Below are positions 17,801 through 25,335 of a stretch of DNA of 62,149 nucleotides, piece after piece. The position numbers and the translations under genes are program-made. Where the stretch lies: the NCBI GenBank assembly GCA_034437215.1, contig DAOTVC010000047.1, forward strand, positions 1-62,149, read 5' to 3'. The notes beneath the pieces are model-generated. The model was given only the letters and a program-made list of their open reading frames with translations. It searched no databases and had not been told where the DNA came from. Within the stretch, counting starts at the first letter, position 1, and each line of letters begins with the position of its first letter. The stretch comes from DAOTVC01 sp034437215 (GTDB lineage Bacteria > Chloroflexota > Anaerolineae > B4-G1 > SLSP01).

Positions 17801-19142
17801 TGAGGGATTGGATAAGTCCCTCGGTCAGTTGAAGACGGACATCCGGACCAAGGCTCAGGAGGCTGCCGACAAGGTCCTGCCGCGCTGGAAGAGCGTGGTC
17901 GCCTTCGTCGGCAAGCTCCTCGTCGCCATCGTCGTCGCCATCGCCATCGCCGCTGTCGTGGCTGTGGCTCTGGCCAGCGGTGGTTGGGTCGCGCTCCTGC
18001 TGGGGGCCCTCGCCGCCGGCGCTATCGGCGCCATCGGTGGTGTGGCCAAGGGCATGATCGACAACGCCGTACAGGGCAAGGCACTCTTCACGAAGGATCT
18101 CTGGGTGGAGGCGGGCATCGGCGCTATCGAGGGCGTCCTGGCCTTCGCCGGGGGTGCTGTCGTCGGGAAGCTCGTCTCGGCGGCCAAGTTCGGCAACGCC
18201 TGGAAGTTCCTGGGCGAGACCGCCGTCGATCTGGTCAAGGACACGGTGGCTACGGTGAGCAATATGTTGATCAAGGGCGACTTCACCTGGGTCGGCTTGG
18301 GGTTGTCCATGGCGGAGTCCCTCGTCTTCAGTCTGGTGGGTGGGTATGTGGGCAAGAAGGTCGCGGGTCGTCGTCCGAAGGCCGACGTCACGCCGAGCGC
18401 TTCGCAGGTGGACGTCACGCCGGGTGCCCGTCCCGACCTCACCCCCGGGGCTTCGCAGGTGGACGTCACGCCGGGCGCCCGTCCCGACCTCGCCCCCGGG
18501 GCTTCGCAGGTGGACGTCACTCCCAGCATGCGTGCGGCTCAGGAGCGCGGTCTGCCCGAGCTTCCCGAGGGGTACGTCTGGGTGAAGACCGGCAAGAAGG
18601 CGATACCTGGTTCGTCCGGCAGTGCAGCGGATGCGGCGTCCGGCGCACCGGGGATGTACATCCGGCGCGTCGCCGGGCAGGGCCCCGCAGGCGCGGATGC
18701 CCCCCAGTTGAAGATGGACTGGGAGCAGGGCCGGGTGGTGGATGTCCAGAGTGGGAAGGTTTTAGAGGCGCCTGCGCCGGCTCCCGTGCCGAGCGTCCCG
18801 TCCCCTCCACCAAGAGGGGGCCTCGCCGAGACCGGATCATCGGAGGCCTCCACACGCTCCCTGCGTGAGCGTGTCACTGAGGACGGTCTGCCTGCGGGCA
18901 AGAAGTCGGTTATGGAGGGCTGGAAGGAGAAGACGGTCGGCAAGGCCACCGAGGACGTGGGTAAGAAGCACGCCACTCTCGCCGAGGACGCCTGGCTGCC
19001 CGGCGGCAGCTCTGACAAGCGTCGCCAGGAGGCCGGTTTGGAAAATCAGGCCGAGGATCTGGCCGAGGCCGGCGTCGAGGAGGGACAGTCTTGGGAGTGG
19101 GCGGAGGATTGGGAAGAGTATCAGAAGCAGAAGCAACCCTGA
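14844..19142 (+). CDS. DUF4157 (eCIS-core) putative metallopeptidase, giant coiled-coil protein with membrane segment
   Basis: This 1432-aa protein has several regions. Residues 70-82 carry the GRVQGNRHVQRLV signature and 95-120 the LQPKLTVGEPDDLYEEEADR signature common in DUF4157 proteins. Residues about 168-246 form the DUF4157 domain, ending in a zinc-protease HELTH at 238-242 (HExxH intact). A Pro/Ala/Glu-rich linker spans 270-500 and an Ala/Gln-rich coiled coil about 500-1010. A long Gly/Ala/Val hydrophobic stretch (about 1018-1075) and a second hydrophobic segment to about 1173 follow. Then come two direct copies of VDVTPGARPDLTPGASQ (1189-1222) and a roughly 210-aa unrecognised C-terminus. 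There is no signal peptide. DUF4157 proteins are often cargo or accessory proteins of contractile injection systems, but no such genes lie nearby. An autoprocessed, delivered effector is a plausible inference only. Confidence 0.85.
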   Translation: MEKQTADQQASQEKRRRPVVLSETQEQEESVEQLQYNTSLYKTPSIQAQAETIGSLPTTAQRQDAVSHIGRVQGNRHVQRLVGAVRARRASTPALQPKLTVGEPDDLYEEEADRTAEAVMRMSASAPAAPPSSEEEDLHSVSVGVQASSVGTPGMTPELEDEVNGLRGTGRPLPASERDFFEGRMQADFGAVRVHTGETAAHTTEHLQAKAYTVGSDIVFGEGQYQPGTEAGRTLLAHELTHVVQQGAAGKLRSKRVEALQRAAVIQAPVPQIKEEEEEGDGPVGPPPPQVVAEQKAQAGTPEAEPTAGEVQSAQPEVAGMEEPLPAVAPASRIGDVGAATPPTPGPKRDPLKGDGAAPPAQAGAQAVAEVAGELPPGPAGVEVETTKDEAPSLKGQDVESAAGAGGEKGAGESAAPGEPKAAVGPEEGATPAEEQVAAEPEGAVAPAVDTAEEAAAPEQAPPELQEQGAELQAQKDQSEQSAQQADSQAQEAVSALESQAGMQVRFAPSAQAEGDQAQVASEGINEFINRNTQRVTSVLASTQDVQPRFTAISEQTKTQIQGAVQVNLQNLRGMIAAARQQVLTKATQAEGEITGLYDTTAAEIEQSALQALEKVDSEYQAKVQGLNVLESSTSQDIDDRFAKAQTDLREAGRAAGVDAEGAKGEALNPVIAPYQGREGDFWEGKNYYKKKITAAEDAADGVIQGYKDEFAEQAEATAQQLPQGKQDVLATAQQKLQAARTAIDAEHARANQAIEDSRLQSLEAARQTQEQNLTALRQSKAETLAALTELQGNLEAQLQSTGAQQMLVIEEAAQAAIADVRTGSAEVAAQLHEALQTLGAQLQGAPAPDPEALSEMLAGSQAQFDGVMSQLQGQLSARRAAAEQALRTGGQKATGAVGQVAQTGSNLITPVVQDFVTGADDMVQRATTALNETRNQHVEATGKESEGAVQSMAEAYIQAEQDVQDVSAALDQGLGKFVSDFKSGPEGLDKSLGQLKTDIRTKAQEAADKVLPRWKSVVAFVGKLLVAIVVAIAIAAVVAVALASGGWVALLLGALAAGAIGAIGGVAKGMIDNAVQGKALFTKDLWVEAGIGAIEGVLAFAGGAVVGKLVSAAKFGNAWKFLGETAVDLVKDTVATVSNMLIKGDFTWVGLGLSMAESLVFSLVGGYVGKKVAGRRPKADVTPSASQVDVTPGARPDLTPGASQVDVTPGARPDLAPGASQVDVTPSMRAAQERGLPELPEGYVWVKTGKKAIPGSSGSAADAASGAPGMYIRRVAGQGPAGADAPQLKMDWEQGRVVDVQSGKVLEAPAPAPVPSVPSPPPRGGLAETGSSEASTRSLRERVTEDGLPAGKKSVMEGWKEKTVGKATEDVGKKHATLAEDAWLPGGSSDKRRQEAGLENQAEDLAEAGVEEGQSWEWAEDWEEYQKQKQP

Positions 19143-19148
19143 TATCCC

Positions 19149-20000
19149 ATGAGTGAGCGCGCCATGCAGTCTCTATGGATCGATCTTGAAGAGGGACGCT
19201 ACTATCTGATCCCTGCCGAAGCGATGCTTCCCGGCGGGGAGACCCTGCTCATCACGCTGAACGGTGAGGAGCGCCTCGTCGAGCGGAGCGCTGTGGAAGT
19301 CTGGGAGGTGCCCGGGATCGAGGCCCAGCTCCATCTGCAGTCCGCTGCCCTGCGCTTGCTCCTGCAAGCCGGAGCGGGGGGAGGGGGGGAGGAGATCCCC
19401 GCCGGTGCGGAGCCGGCGGACGAAACGGAGGAGACCTTTCCTCGCGAGGCACGGCGCCTCTTCGCCGTGCTCTTCGGCCTGCCGGGCGGGGGTGGGGCGG
19501 CGACCGCACATCTTCGCCTGCCCCGGGTGCTGCTGCGCCTTGCTCACATCCTCGAGGAGAGCATCGCTGAAGATGAGGAGCGCCGCGCGGAGGCGCACCG
19601 CGAGATGGAGACGCTCGTCGAGGAGTTCGTGGCCCAGGGTATAGCCCTCCCCGGTGAGCTTCGGGATCTCCCTGCGAAGGTGCGCCGCTTCTACCTCATG
19701 TTTGAGGATCGTACCCCTTTCGAGGAGTTCAGCCGCCTCCTCCGCGTGCTCGCCGCCCAGTCCTGGACGGAGCCTACCAATCTGCAGGAGCTGCGTGCGC
19801 TTCTGCAGCGGGTGGGCCGGGAGACGCGGGCCTTCTACGAGGCCGAGAGGGAGGCCGAGCGCCGGGCGGAGTACCGGGCCATGGCACGGGAAGCGATTCG
19901 CGAGGTCCAGGGTGATGAGCCGCCGGCCTTCGACTTCAAGCAGGTCTGGGCCGAGTACCACGCAGAGAAGCTCGAGAAGGAGGACGGTGAACCACGATGA
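19149..20000 (+). CDS. Unknown protein of the DUF4157 cassette
   Basis: This 283-aa acidic soluble protein begins 7 bp after the DUF4157 stop. The RBS is weak; an in-frame ATG at 19164 is an alternative. The N-terminal 70 residues look beta-rich (SLWIDLEEGRYYLIPAEAML, then LLITLNGEERLVERSAVEVW). The rest is helical and heavily charged, including EAEREAERRAEYRAMAREAI near residue 230-250. I recognise no family. The 4-bp overlap with the TPR gene and the tight spacing to the DUF4157 gene suggest it works with them, perhaps as chaperone, adaptor or immunity protein. Confidence 0.75.
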   Translation: MSERAMQSLWIDLEEGRYYLIPAEAMLPGGETLLITLNGEERLVERSAVEVWEVPGIEAQLHLQSAALRLLLQAGAGGGGEEIPAGAEPADETEETFPREARRLFAVLFGLPGGGGAATAHLRLPRVLLRLAHILEESIAEDEERRAEAHREMETLVEEFVAQGIALPGELRDLPAKVRRFYLMFEDRTPFEEFSRLLRVLAAQSWTEPTNLQELRALLQRVGRETRAFYEAEREAERRAEYRAMAREAIREVQGDEPPAFDFKQVWAEYHAEKLEKEDGEPR

Positions 20001-20500
20001 GGAACGACGAAGCGACGCCCTCTCCCGAACAGCAGCAGGCTAACCGGTGGATTGAGAAGGGCAATCACTTTCACGCCCAGGAGAAGTACTCGAAAGCCAT
20101 CGAGGCCTACGAGAAGGCCATCGAGATCTACCCGCCCTACCGGATGTACAAGTTCATCATCGGTGAGATGTTCATGAGCTTGCGGAAGTACCGGGCGGCG
20201 GCGGAGGCCTATCGCGAGGTGTTGGACCTCACGCCCGACCACGAGCAGGCCTGGAGTGACCTGGGCCAATGCCTCTTAGTGATGGACCGCGCCGAGGAGG
20301 CGGTGGAGGCCTTCAACCGCGCCATCGACCTCGATACCGAGTACGCCGAGCCTCTCTACTATGGGGCTCTGGCCTACGGGCGTCTGGGGGAGCACGGGGT
20401 GGCCGAGCGCTACCTGCGCCGCGCCTTGCTGCTCAAGCCCGAGTGGGCGCCCTATGCCCGGCAGGACCCGCTGCTGAGTCGCTACCTCGACACCGCGTAG
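19997..20500 (+). CDS. Tetratricopeptide-repeat protein
   Basis: This 167-aa soluble protein contains about four consecutive TPR units: NHFHAQEKYSKAIEAYEKAI, FMSLRKYRAAAEAYREVLDL, LGQCLLVMDRAEEAVEAFNR, YGRLGEHGVAERYLRRALLL. It spans almost entirely TPR helices, so it is likely a binding scaffold or chaperone. Its ATG overlaps the upstream stop by 4 bp. It is the last gene of the cassette, and a strong terminator follows. Confidence 0.88.
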   Translation: MRNDEATPSPEQQQANRWIEKGNHFHAQEKYSKAIEAYEKAIEIYPPYRMYKFIIGEMFMSLRKYRAAAEAYREVLDLTPDHEQAWSDLGQCLLVMDRAEEAVEAFNRAIDLDTEYAEPLYYGALAYGRLGEHGVAERYLRRALLLKPEWAPYARQDPLLSRYLDTA

Positions 20501-20552
20501 GAGGCCCGGTTACCTGAAGATCAGATGTGCGTTTCATCTCAATTAGCGGCTC

Positions 20553-20705
20553 TTAGGGTTCGTAAAAGTATCACTTCCCGCACTCCCTGGAGTTAGGATG
20601 AAACAACTCCTCCTGCCTCGTTTGAGGGCTGTACACCTCCAGCACTTCCAGAAGTTCGTTACGCTCCCCAAGCACCCACCGTCGGGAAGTTGTTTTCTTA
20701 CAGAC
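20553..20705 (-). repeat. Family-B inverted-repeat element (153 bp)
   Basis: An inverted copy of 61350-61502, with several substitutions and small indels. Read leftward it starts CTGTAAGAAAACAACTTCCC and ends with an imperfect inverted version of the same end. It directly follows the DUF4157 cassette. Confidence 0.85.
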
Positions 20706-20766
20706 GCTTCAGTAGGATTTATCGCCGTAGAAGCGCGCTGAAGCGCGCACTACAAACCAGAACGTA

Positions 20767-20800
20767 CGAGTGGCCTCGATACAATTGAGGCCACTCGTTT
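20767..20800 (+). terminator. Intrinsic terminator after the DUF4157 cassette
   Basis: Perfect 11-bp stem CGAGTGGCCTC/GAGGCCACTCG with a 9-nt loop, followed by TTTCTGTTT. Confidence 0.85.
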
Positions 20801-20824
20801 CTGTTTGGCCTGAACCATACCCGG

Positions 20825-22816
20825 CTAGGGCCGGACTTCGATCTCGGCGATGAAGATGCTGTTGTCGACCACTTGGGTCTCCCCCGAGTCGATCACCTGT
20901 AGGCGACCGGCTTCCGTGTACATCCCCACCCGGATCTGGTAGGTGCCCGGTGGCGTGTCGGGAGGTAGGGTCAGCTGGTGGGGATCGATGATGATCTCGC
21001 CCGGACGCCAGGTGTCCGTCGGATTGGTGCCGTTGGCGGGCTCGCTGTCGTCTTGGGCGATGAGCGTCAGCATATTGGGGGTGAGCAGGTGGGTGAAGAC
21101 GATGTAGGCACGATCCACGGTGCGCAGGGCGCGCCAGCGCAGCGCGACGGAGAGGGTGTCCCCCGGCTTGAAGGGGCGTTGGGGGACGATCGCTTCCTCT
21201 AGAATGATAAGGTTGTTCAGGTTTACCTGGAGGGGGAGGGTCCTCTCCGTGCCCCCGCTCAGCGTCAACGTGATCGTGTCGCCTGCGCGGACCTCGGTTT
21301 CGGGCTCGGGCTCCTGAGCGAGGATCTTTCCCTTGGGCTCCGTGCTCCAGATTTCGTCCTCGGCGATAATGAGCCCTTGAGACTCCAGGTTGGGGAGAAC
21401 GACGTTCTTCTGGTAACCCACGAGGTCGGGCAGGGTGAAGGCGCGTCCCGAAGCCAAGGCCACCTTCACGACCGTCCCCGCTTCGACCCGCGCGCCGGAG
21501 CCGGGCTCCTGTTCCAGGACCGTGCCGGGCAGGAACTCCTCGATCTCTTCCTCCCTGCTTACTTCGAAGCCGAGACTGTAGTTCTCGGCCAGGCGGCGGG
21601 CGTCGGCGACGCTGAGGCCCACGAGATTCGGTACGCTGACGTACTCTCCCACGGGGGTGGGGGTCGCCGTTGCCATGTTCGGCGCCGGGGAGATCTCTGC
21701 GGGCGTGCGCGTATAGGCACGGTAGACCCGGTAATAGAGGGGAATCAGGCCCAGAACCAGCAGGGTGGCGACGATCAGCAGCCCCCAGAGCACCCAGTCC
21801 GTTCCCTCCTCCACCTCCTCCACCGGCAGTGCTCCTCCCTCCAACTCTGGCGCCTCCCTTACGTACTCCTCCTCACCCAAGAAGGGACGGGGTCGTTCGG
21901 GGGGGGAGGGCGCGACAGGGCGTGTGCGCTGCGCCGCCGGCGGCCCGGACGGGGAGAGCGGGCGCGTCTTCAGGCTCTCCTCCTCGACCGTGCGCCGGTA
22001 CTCGTCAATGGCCATGCCGAACTGGTCGGCGTTGCGGTAGCGGGTGGCCTTCTGCTTCGCCAACACCCGGCTCACCAGATGGTTGAGCTGCGACGGCACC
22101 CGGGGGTTCAGCGAGCTGGGAGGCGGGGGCGTCTCCTGCAGGTGCTTGATGAGCAGGGCGGTCGTGTCCTCATCGTGAAAAGGAGGCACGCCCGTCAGGA
22201 GTTCGTAGAGGATGACGCCGATGCTGTAGACGTCGGACGCCGGTGTAGGTCTCTCACCGGCGGCTTGCTCGGGGGAGATGTAGTGAGGGCTGCCCCAGAT
22301 TACCGGCTCGGCCTCCACCTCTTTCTCGGAGGGCTCCTCCTGGAAAGCCCGGGCGATTCCGAAGTCGGCTACCTTCACCTCACCCTCCGGCGTCAGGAGG
22401 ATGTTGTGGGGTTTGAGGTCGCAGTGCACGAGGCCGGCCCGGTGAGCGTGTCCCACACCCGCACAGATTCGCCGGGCCAGATCCAGTGACTCCTCGACGG
22501 GCAGGGGCGCTCTGCGGCGGATCAGGGCCTTCAGGTCGTCGCCCTTCACCATCTCCATGACGAAGTAGGGTTGGTGGTCGTCCAGACCCACGTCGTAGAT
22601 GTGGACGATGTTCGGATGCTCGAGCTTGCCGGCTGCACGAGCCTCTTCGAGGAAGCGCTCGCGGAACCCCTCGTCGCTGGCGTAGGGTTCGCGCAGCATC
22701 TTCACGGCGACGGGACGATCGAGGAGTAGATCGTGACCCCGGTAGACGGTGGCCATCCCCCCGGTCCCAATGAGCTCTACGAGACGGAAGCGATCGTTTA
22801 GAACCTTCGAGTCCAT
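20825..22816 (-). CDS. PASTA-domain Ser/Thr protein kinase with extra C-terminal beta-domain
   Basis: This 663-aa PknB-like kinase starts at ATG 22816, with AAGGAGC just upstream (an 18-codon longer frame lacks support). Kinase domain about 10-270: glycine loop GTGGMATVY (19-24 region), Lys39, HCD at 131-133 and DFG at 151-153. The usual HRD Arg is Cys, making this a non-RD kinase. A Pro-rich linker leads to one membrane segment (about 342-361). Outside are two PASTA domains (about 391-456 and 457-522), which in the family bind muropeptides or lipid II. A C-terminal beta-sandwich-like domain (about 525-663) is not part of canonical PknB. It stands alone, with no PP2C phosphatase or ftsW/pbp genes nearby. 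Confidence 0.93.
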   Translation of the reverse strand: MDSKVLNDRFRLVELIGTGGMATVYRGHDLLLDRPVAVKMLREPYASDEGFRERFLEEARAAGKLEHPNIVHIYDVGLDDHQPYFVMEMVKGDDLKALIRRRAPLPVEESLDLARRICAGVGHAHRAGLVHCDLKPHNILLTPEGEVKVADFGIARAFQEEPSEKEVEAEPVIWGSPHYISPEQAAGERPTPASDVYSIGVILYELLTGVPPFHDEDTTALLIKHLQETPPPPSSLNPRVPSQLNHLVSRVLAKQKATRYRNADQFGMAIDEYRRTVEEESLKTRPLSPSGPPAAQRTRPVAPSPPERPRPFLGEEEYVREAPELEGGALPVEEVEEGTDWVLWGLLIVATLLVLGLIPLYYRVYRAYTRTPAEISPAPNMATATPTPVGEYVSVPNLVGLSVADARRLAENYSLGFEVSREEEIEEFLPGTVLEQEPGSGARVEAGTVVKVALASGRAFTLPDLVGYQKNVVLPNLESQGLIIAEDEIWSTEPKGKILAQEPEPETEVRAGDTITLTLSGGTERTLPLQVNLNNLIILEEAIVPQRPFKPGDTLSVALRWRALRTVDRAYIVFTHLLTPNMLTLIAQDDSEPANGTNPTDTWRPGEIIIDPHQLTLPPDTPPGTYQIRVGMYTEAGRLQVIDSGETQVVDNSIFIAEIEVRP

Positions 22817-23170
22817 GTGTTTGCTCCTTGTGAACGAGGCATATTCTACCGCAACGAAGCAAAACCGCAATTGGAGCGCGTGGGCAGGGCTAGCGCACCT
22901 AGAGAATTTGCTCCAGCGCGCCGCTGAAGCGGCGTTTTTAGAAAGGATTTTTTGTGGCGAGGCCTCGCCACAAAAAATCCCCCTTTATCCCCGGCCTTAT
23001 GAACTTTAAACATTTAGTCGGGTAATAGAGGTTGACGCGAGGTGTGACGGGACTGAAGTCCCTCCCGGCCGCAGGCCCCAGTAGTGAGGAATTTGAGAAA
23101 CTGCCGTCGTAAAAAAGCGGCGGCTTGTCAGAGAGCTCATCTGTGTTAGAATGCCCGATTGGAGCCTTTA
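22817..23170. other. Intergenic region with three palindromes
   Basis: Between divergent pknB-like and antiporter-like genes lie a CGCCGC-TGAA-GCGGCG hairpin followed by TTTTT (22919-22938), a perfect 36-bp palindrome with no loop (22945-22980) and a GGGAC-TGAA-GTCCC hairpin (about 23049-23062). No gene is seen. Confidence 0.75.
22945..22980. repeat. Perfect 36-bp palindrome
   Basis: Arms of 18 bp (22945-22962 and 22963-22980) with a GGATTTTTTG outer part and a GGCGAGGCCTCGCC centre. The built-in T-runs on both strands would let it act as a terminator in either direction. Confidence 0.8.
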
Positions 23171-24721
23171 ATGCAATATCTATACCCACTACTGATCTAC
23201 GCAGGACTCGCCGGGACCCTGGTACTCTTGACCCTGGAGATGGTTTCCCGAGCCCAGCGGTGGCGGCGCCCCGCCGCTGCGCTGTGGCTGACCCTCGTGA
23301 CGCTTCTCTGGATGGCGCTGCCTACGGAAGGGCGTTGGATCTTCTCTATGTGGGCTCCCTCCACCGTGCTGGACGGGCAGTTTATCGTCGAGATGCAGCC
23401 CGCCATCTGGTGGCTCGGTCTGGCTCTGGGGCTGGCCTTCAGTGGGGTGGCCTGGGTGGAGGTCATCGACCGTCGCCCTGCTCTGCCCCTCTCCGGCGTG
23501 TTGGTGCTCCTGTCGCTCTACACCACCTGGCTGGCCCTCGCCGGGGGCTCTCTCTTGACGACCCTCGCTATGTGGGCCGTCTTCGATCTGCTCTGGGGGG
23601 CGGCGACGCTCCTGGCCTCTGGGGAGGGGGAGCGGGTGACCTTCGGCTGGCTCTTTCACGGCGTCGCCTCCATCCTACTGTGGGCCACCTTCCTCCTTTT
23701 GCGGCGTGCCGGGAGCAGCGGGCTCTGGTGGATTATGTGGACCACCCCGGCGACGACGGCGCTTCTCCTGGTCGCCGCGCTGTTGCGCATCGGCGTCTAC
23801 CCCTTCCACGTCGTCTTCCCCCGCCGCATCGAGAGGCTCGGTTCGCTCGTGCTCGTCTCGTCGATGGGGCCGGTTCTCGGCGTGGGGCTCCTCTACCGTA
23901 TCCTTACCCTGCCGGGCGAGGTGGAACTGCCCCTCTGGGTCCTGGTCCTGGGCGCCGTCTCCCTCTTATGGGGCGGGGTGCGTGCCTGGGGCGAGAGGGG
24001 GGAGAAGGCCCTGTTGTGGGCCATCTATGCCCTGTTGTCCAGCATCGTCGCAGGTGCGGGCGCGACGGGTGCAGGAGATCTGGTCCTCGGCGCCCTCGGG
24101 GTCTGGTTCGGGGGCTGGACCCTGCTGCTGCTCTCTCGCGGACGGGATAGGGAGGCCGTCGCGCTCTCCTGGCCCGGCTGGTTGGCGCTGCTCCTCCTGG
24201 TGGGCGTGCCCCCTTCGCCTCTCGGGGAGCTCGGGCGGGCAGCGTTGACGCTCTTGCCCTGGGGGTGGCGAATCGTCTTCCTGCTCGGTTGGGCCATCGT
24301 CGTGGCGACCCTGCTCAAGGAGGGCACGCGCCCCGCTCTGGGGCGCACCCTGCCGCCCCGCAGCTGGCAACAGGCGACACTGCTTGCCGGTCTGATCCTG
24401 CCCGTTCTGGGGATGCTGAGTGGGGCCTCGGTTCCGCAGAGGTTTAACTTCAACGGCTTGGGGCTGCTCCTGTGGGGGGGCGCCGTTCTCCTGGGGGCCG
24501 GCCTTGCCTGGAAAGGGCTTCGAGTGCGCCGGTGGGTGATGCATGGGGTAGCGCTGTGGGACTCCTTGGATCTCCAGTGGTTCTACCGCGCGCTCTGGCG
24601 GGGTTCTGAACATCTCCTGGGCTTGGTGCGCGTAGCTGCCGACGTCGTGGAGGGCAGCGGGGCTCTCCTCTGGTCACTGCTGGTGCTGCTGATAATCCTG
24701 CTCGTCACGGTGAATCGGTGA
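23171..24721 (+). CDS. Proton-conducting antiporter-like membrane subunit (NuoL/M/N superfamily, divergent)
   Basis: This polytopic protein of 516 aa (about 14 membrane segments) starts at ATG 23171 with GGAG upstream. The central segment VAALLRIGVYPFHVVFPRRIE aligns with the PFHxWLP region of NuoL/M/N and Mrp antiporter subunits, quoted here as RIGVYPFHVVFP. The conserved Lys/Glu set looks incomplete, so actual ion translocation is uncertain. The stop overlaps the GTG of the next gene by 4 bp. No hydrophilic NADH-dehydrogenase or hydrogenase subunits are adjacent. Confidence 0.7.
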   Translation: MQYLYPLLIYAGLAGTLVLLTLEMVSRAQRWRRPAAALWLTLVTLLWMALPTEGRWIFSMWAPSTVLDGQFIVEMQPAIWWLGLALGLAFSGVAWVEVIDRRPALPLSGVLVLLSLYTTWLALAGGSLLTTLAMWAVFDLLWGAATLLASGEGERVTFGWLFHGVASILLWATFLLLRRAGSSGLWWIMWTTPATTALLLVAALLRIGVYPFHVVFPRRIERLGSLVLVSSMGPVLGVGLLYRILTLPGEVELPLWVLVLGAVSLLWGGVRAWGERGEKALLWAIYALLSSIVAGAGATGAGDLVLGALGVWFGGWTLLLLSRGRDREAVALSWPGWLALLLLVGVPPSPLGELGRAALTLLPWGWRIVFLLGWAIVVATLLKEGTRPALGRTLPPRSWQQATLLAGLILPVLGMLSGASVPQRFNFNGLGLLLWGGAVLLGAGLAWKGLRVRRWVMHGVALWDSLDLQWFYRALWRGSEHLLGLVRVAADVVEGSGALLWSLLVLLIILLVTVNR

Positions 24722-25335
24722 ACCCTCTTATTACCTGGATCAATCGCTTCTCCTCCCTGGCCTCCGGGCCGGCTGTCTGGGGTATCTTCCTGGCGGGCGC
24801 CGTCATCTATCTGATCGCCGAGTGGCGGATTCGCCTTCTGGCACTGTTGGTACAGTATTTCTTCATTGGTATTATCTTCGCCCGCCTCTTTAGCGAGCGA
24901 CCGGAGCTGGCGCTCTTGAAGATCATCATCGGCTGGTTGGTCTGTGCGGCTCTCTATCTCAGCGCCCGCATCCGGCAGGAGTCGGTGGTGGCTCCCGCTG
25001 GCTTCCACTGGTCCGCCGATCTACCCTTCCGGGCCCTCTCCTTGAGCATGATGACCGCTGTCGCCTACATGGCCTCCCAGCGTTACATCCTACCCTTCGT
25101 CTCGCAGGACTTGGCCCTGGCCTGTTTCCTGCTGCTCGTCCTGGCGGTTCTCTTTATCGGAACGGAGGCGGACGTCGTCGTGGTCGGTGTGGGGGTCCTC
25201 AACCTCCTGGCCGCCCTCGACATCTTCTACTCCGCCAGTGACCCGGGCCTGCTGGTGACGGGCCTGCTGGTGATGATCAACCTGCTCGTCGGGCTGGCCG
25301 TCTCCTATCTCACCGTCGTAGAGGTGGAAGCATGA
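24718..25335 (+). CDS. Small polytopic membrane protein of the antiporter-like module
   Basis: This 205-aa protein with about six membrane helices starts at GTG 24718, overlapping the previous stop. Its size, position between two antiporter-like subunits and acidic residue within a membrane segment (FIGTEADVVVVGVGVLNLLA) recall HyfE or NuoK/MrpC-type subunits, but I cannot establish homology by eye. It overlaps the next gene by 4 bp (ATGA). Confidence 0.65.
   Translation: MNPLITWINRFSSLASGPAVWGIFLAGAVIYLIAEWRIRLLALLVQYFFIGIIFARLFSERPELALLKIIIGWLVCAALYLSARIRQESVVAPAGFHWSADLPFRALSLSMMTAVAYMASQRYILPFVSQDLALACFLLLVLAVLFIGTEADVVVVGVGVLNLLAALDIFYSASDPGLLVTGLLVMINLLVGLAVSYLTVVEVEA

Larger units (their letters stand above)
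20501..20824. other. Intergenic region with family-B repeat, TGAA-loop hairpin and terminator
   Basis: Holds a family-C-like fragment (about 20521-20550), a family-B element (20553-20705), a GCGCGC-TGAA-GCGCGC hairpin near 20731-20746 and a convergent terminator (20767-20800). No gene is seen. Confidence 0.75.

Noticed and set aside
14844..20500. Complete contractile injection system
   Set aside because: No sheath, tube, baseplate or ATPase genes are seen on either side; only the DUF4157 domain points to such systems.
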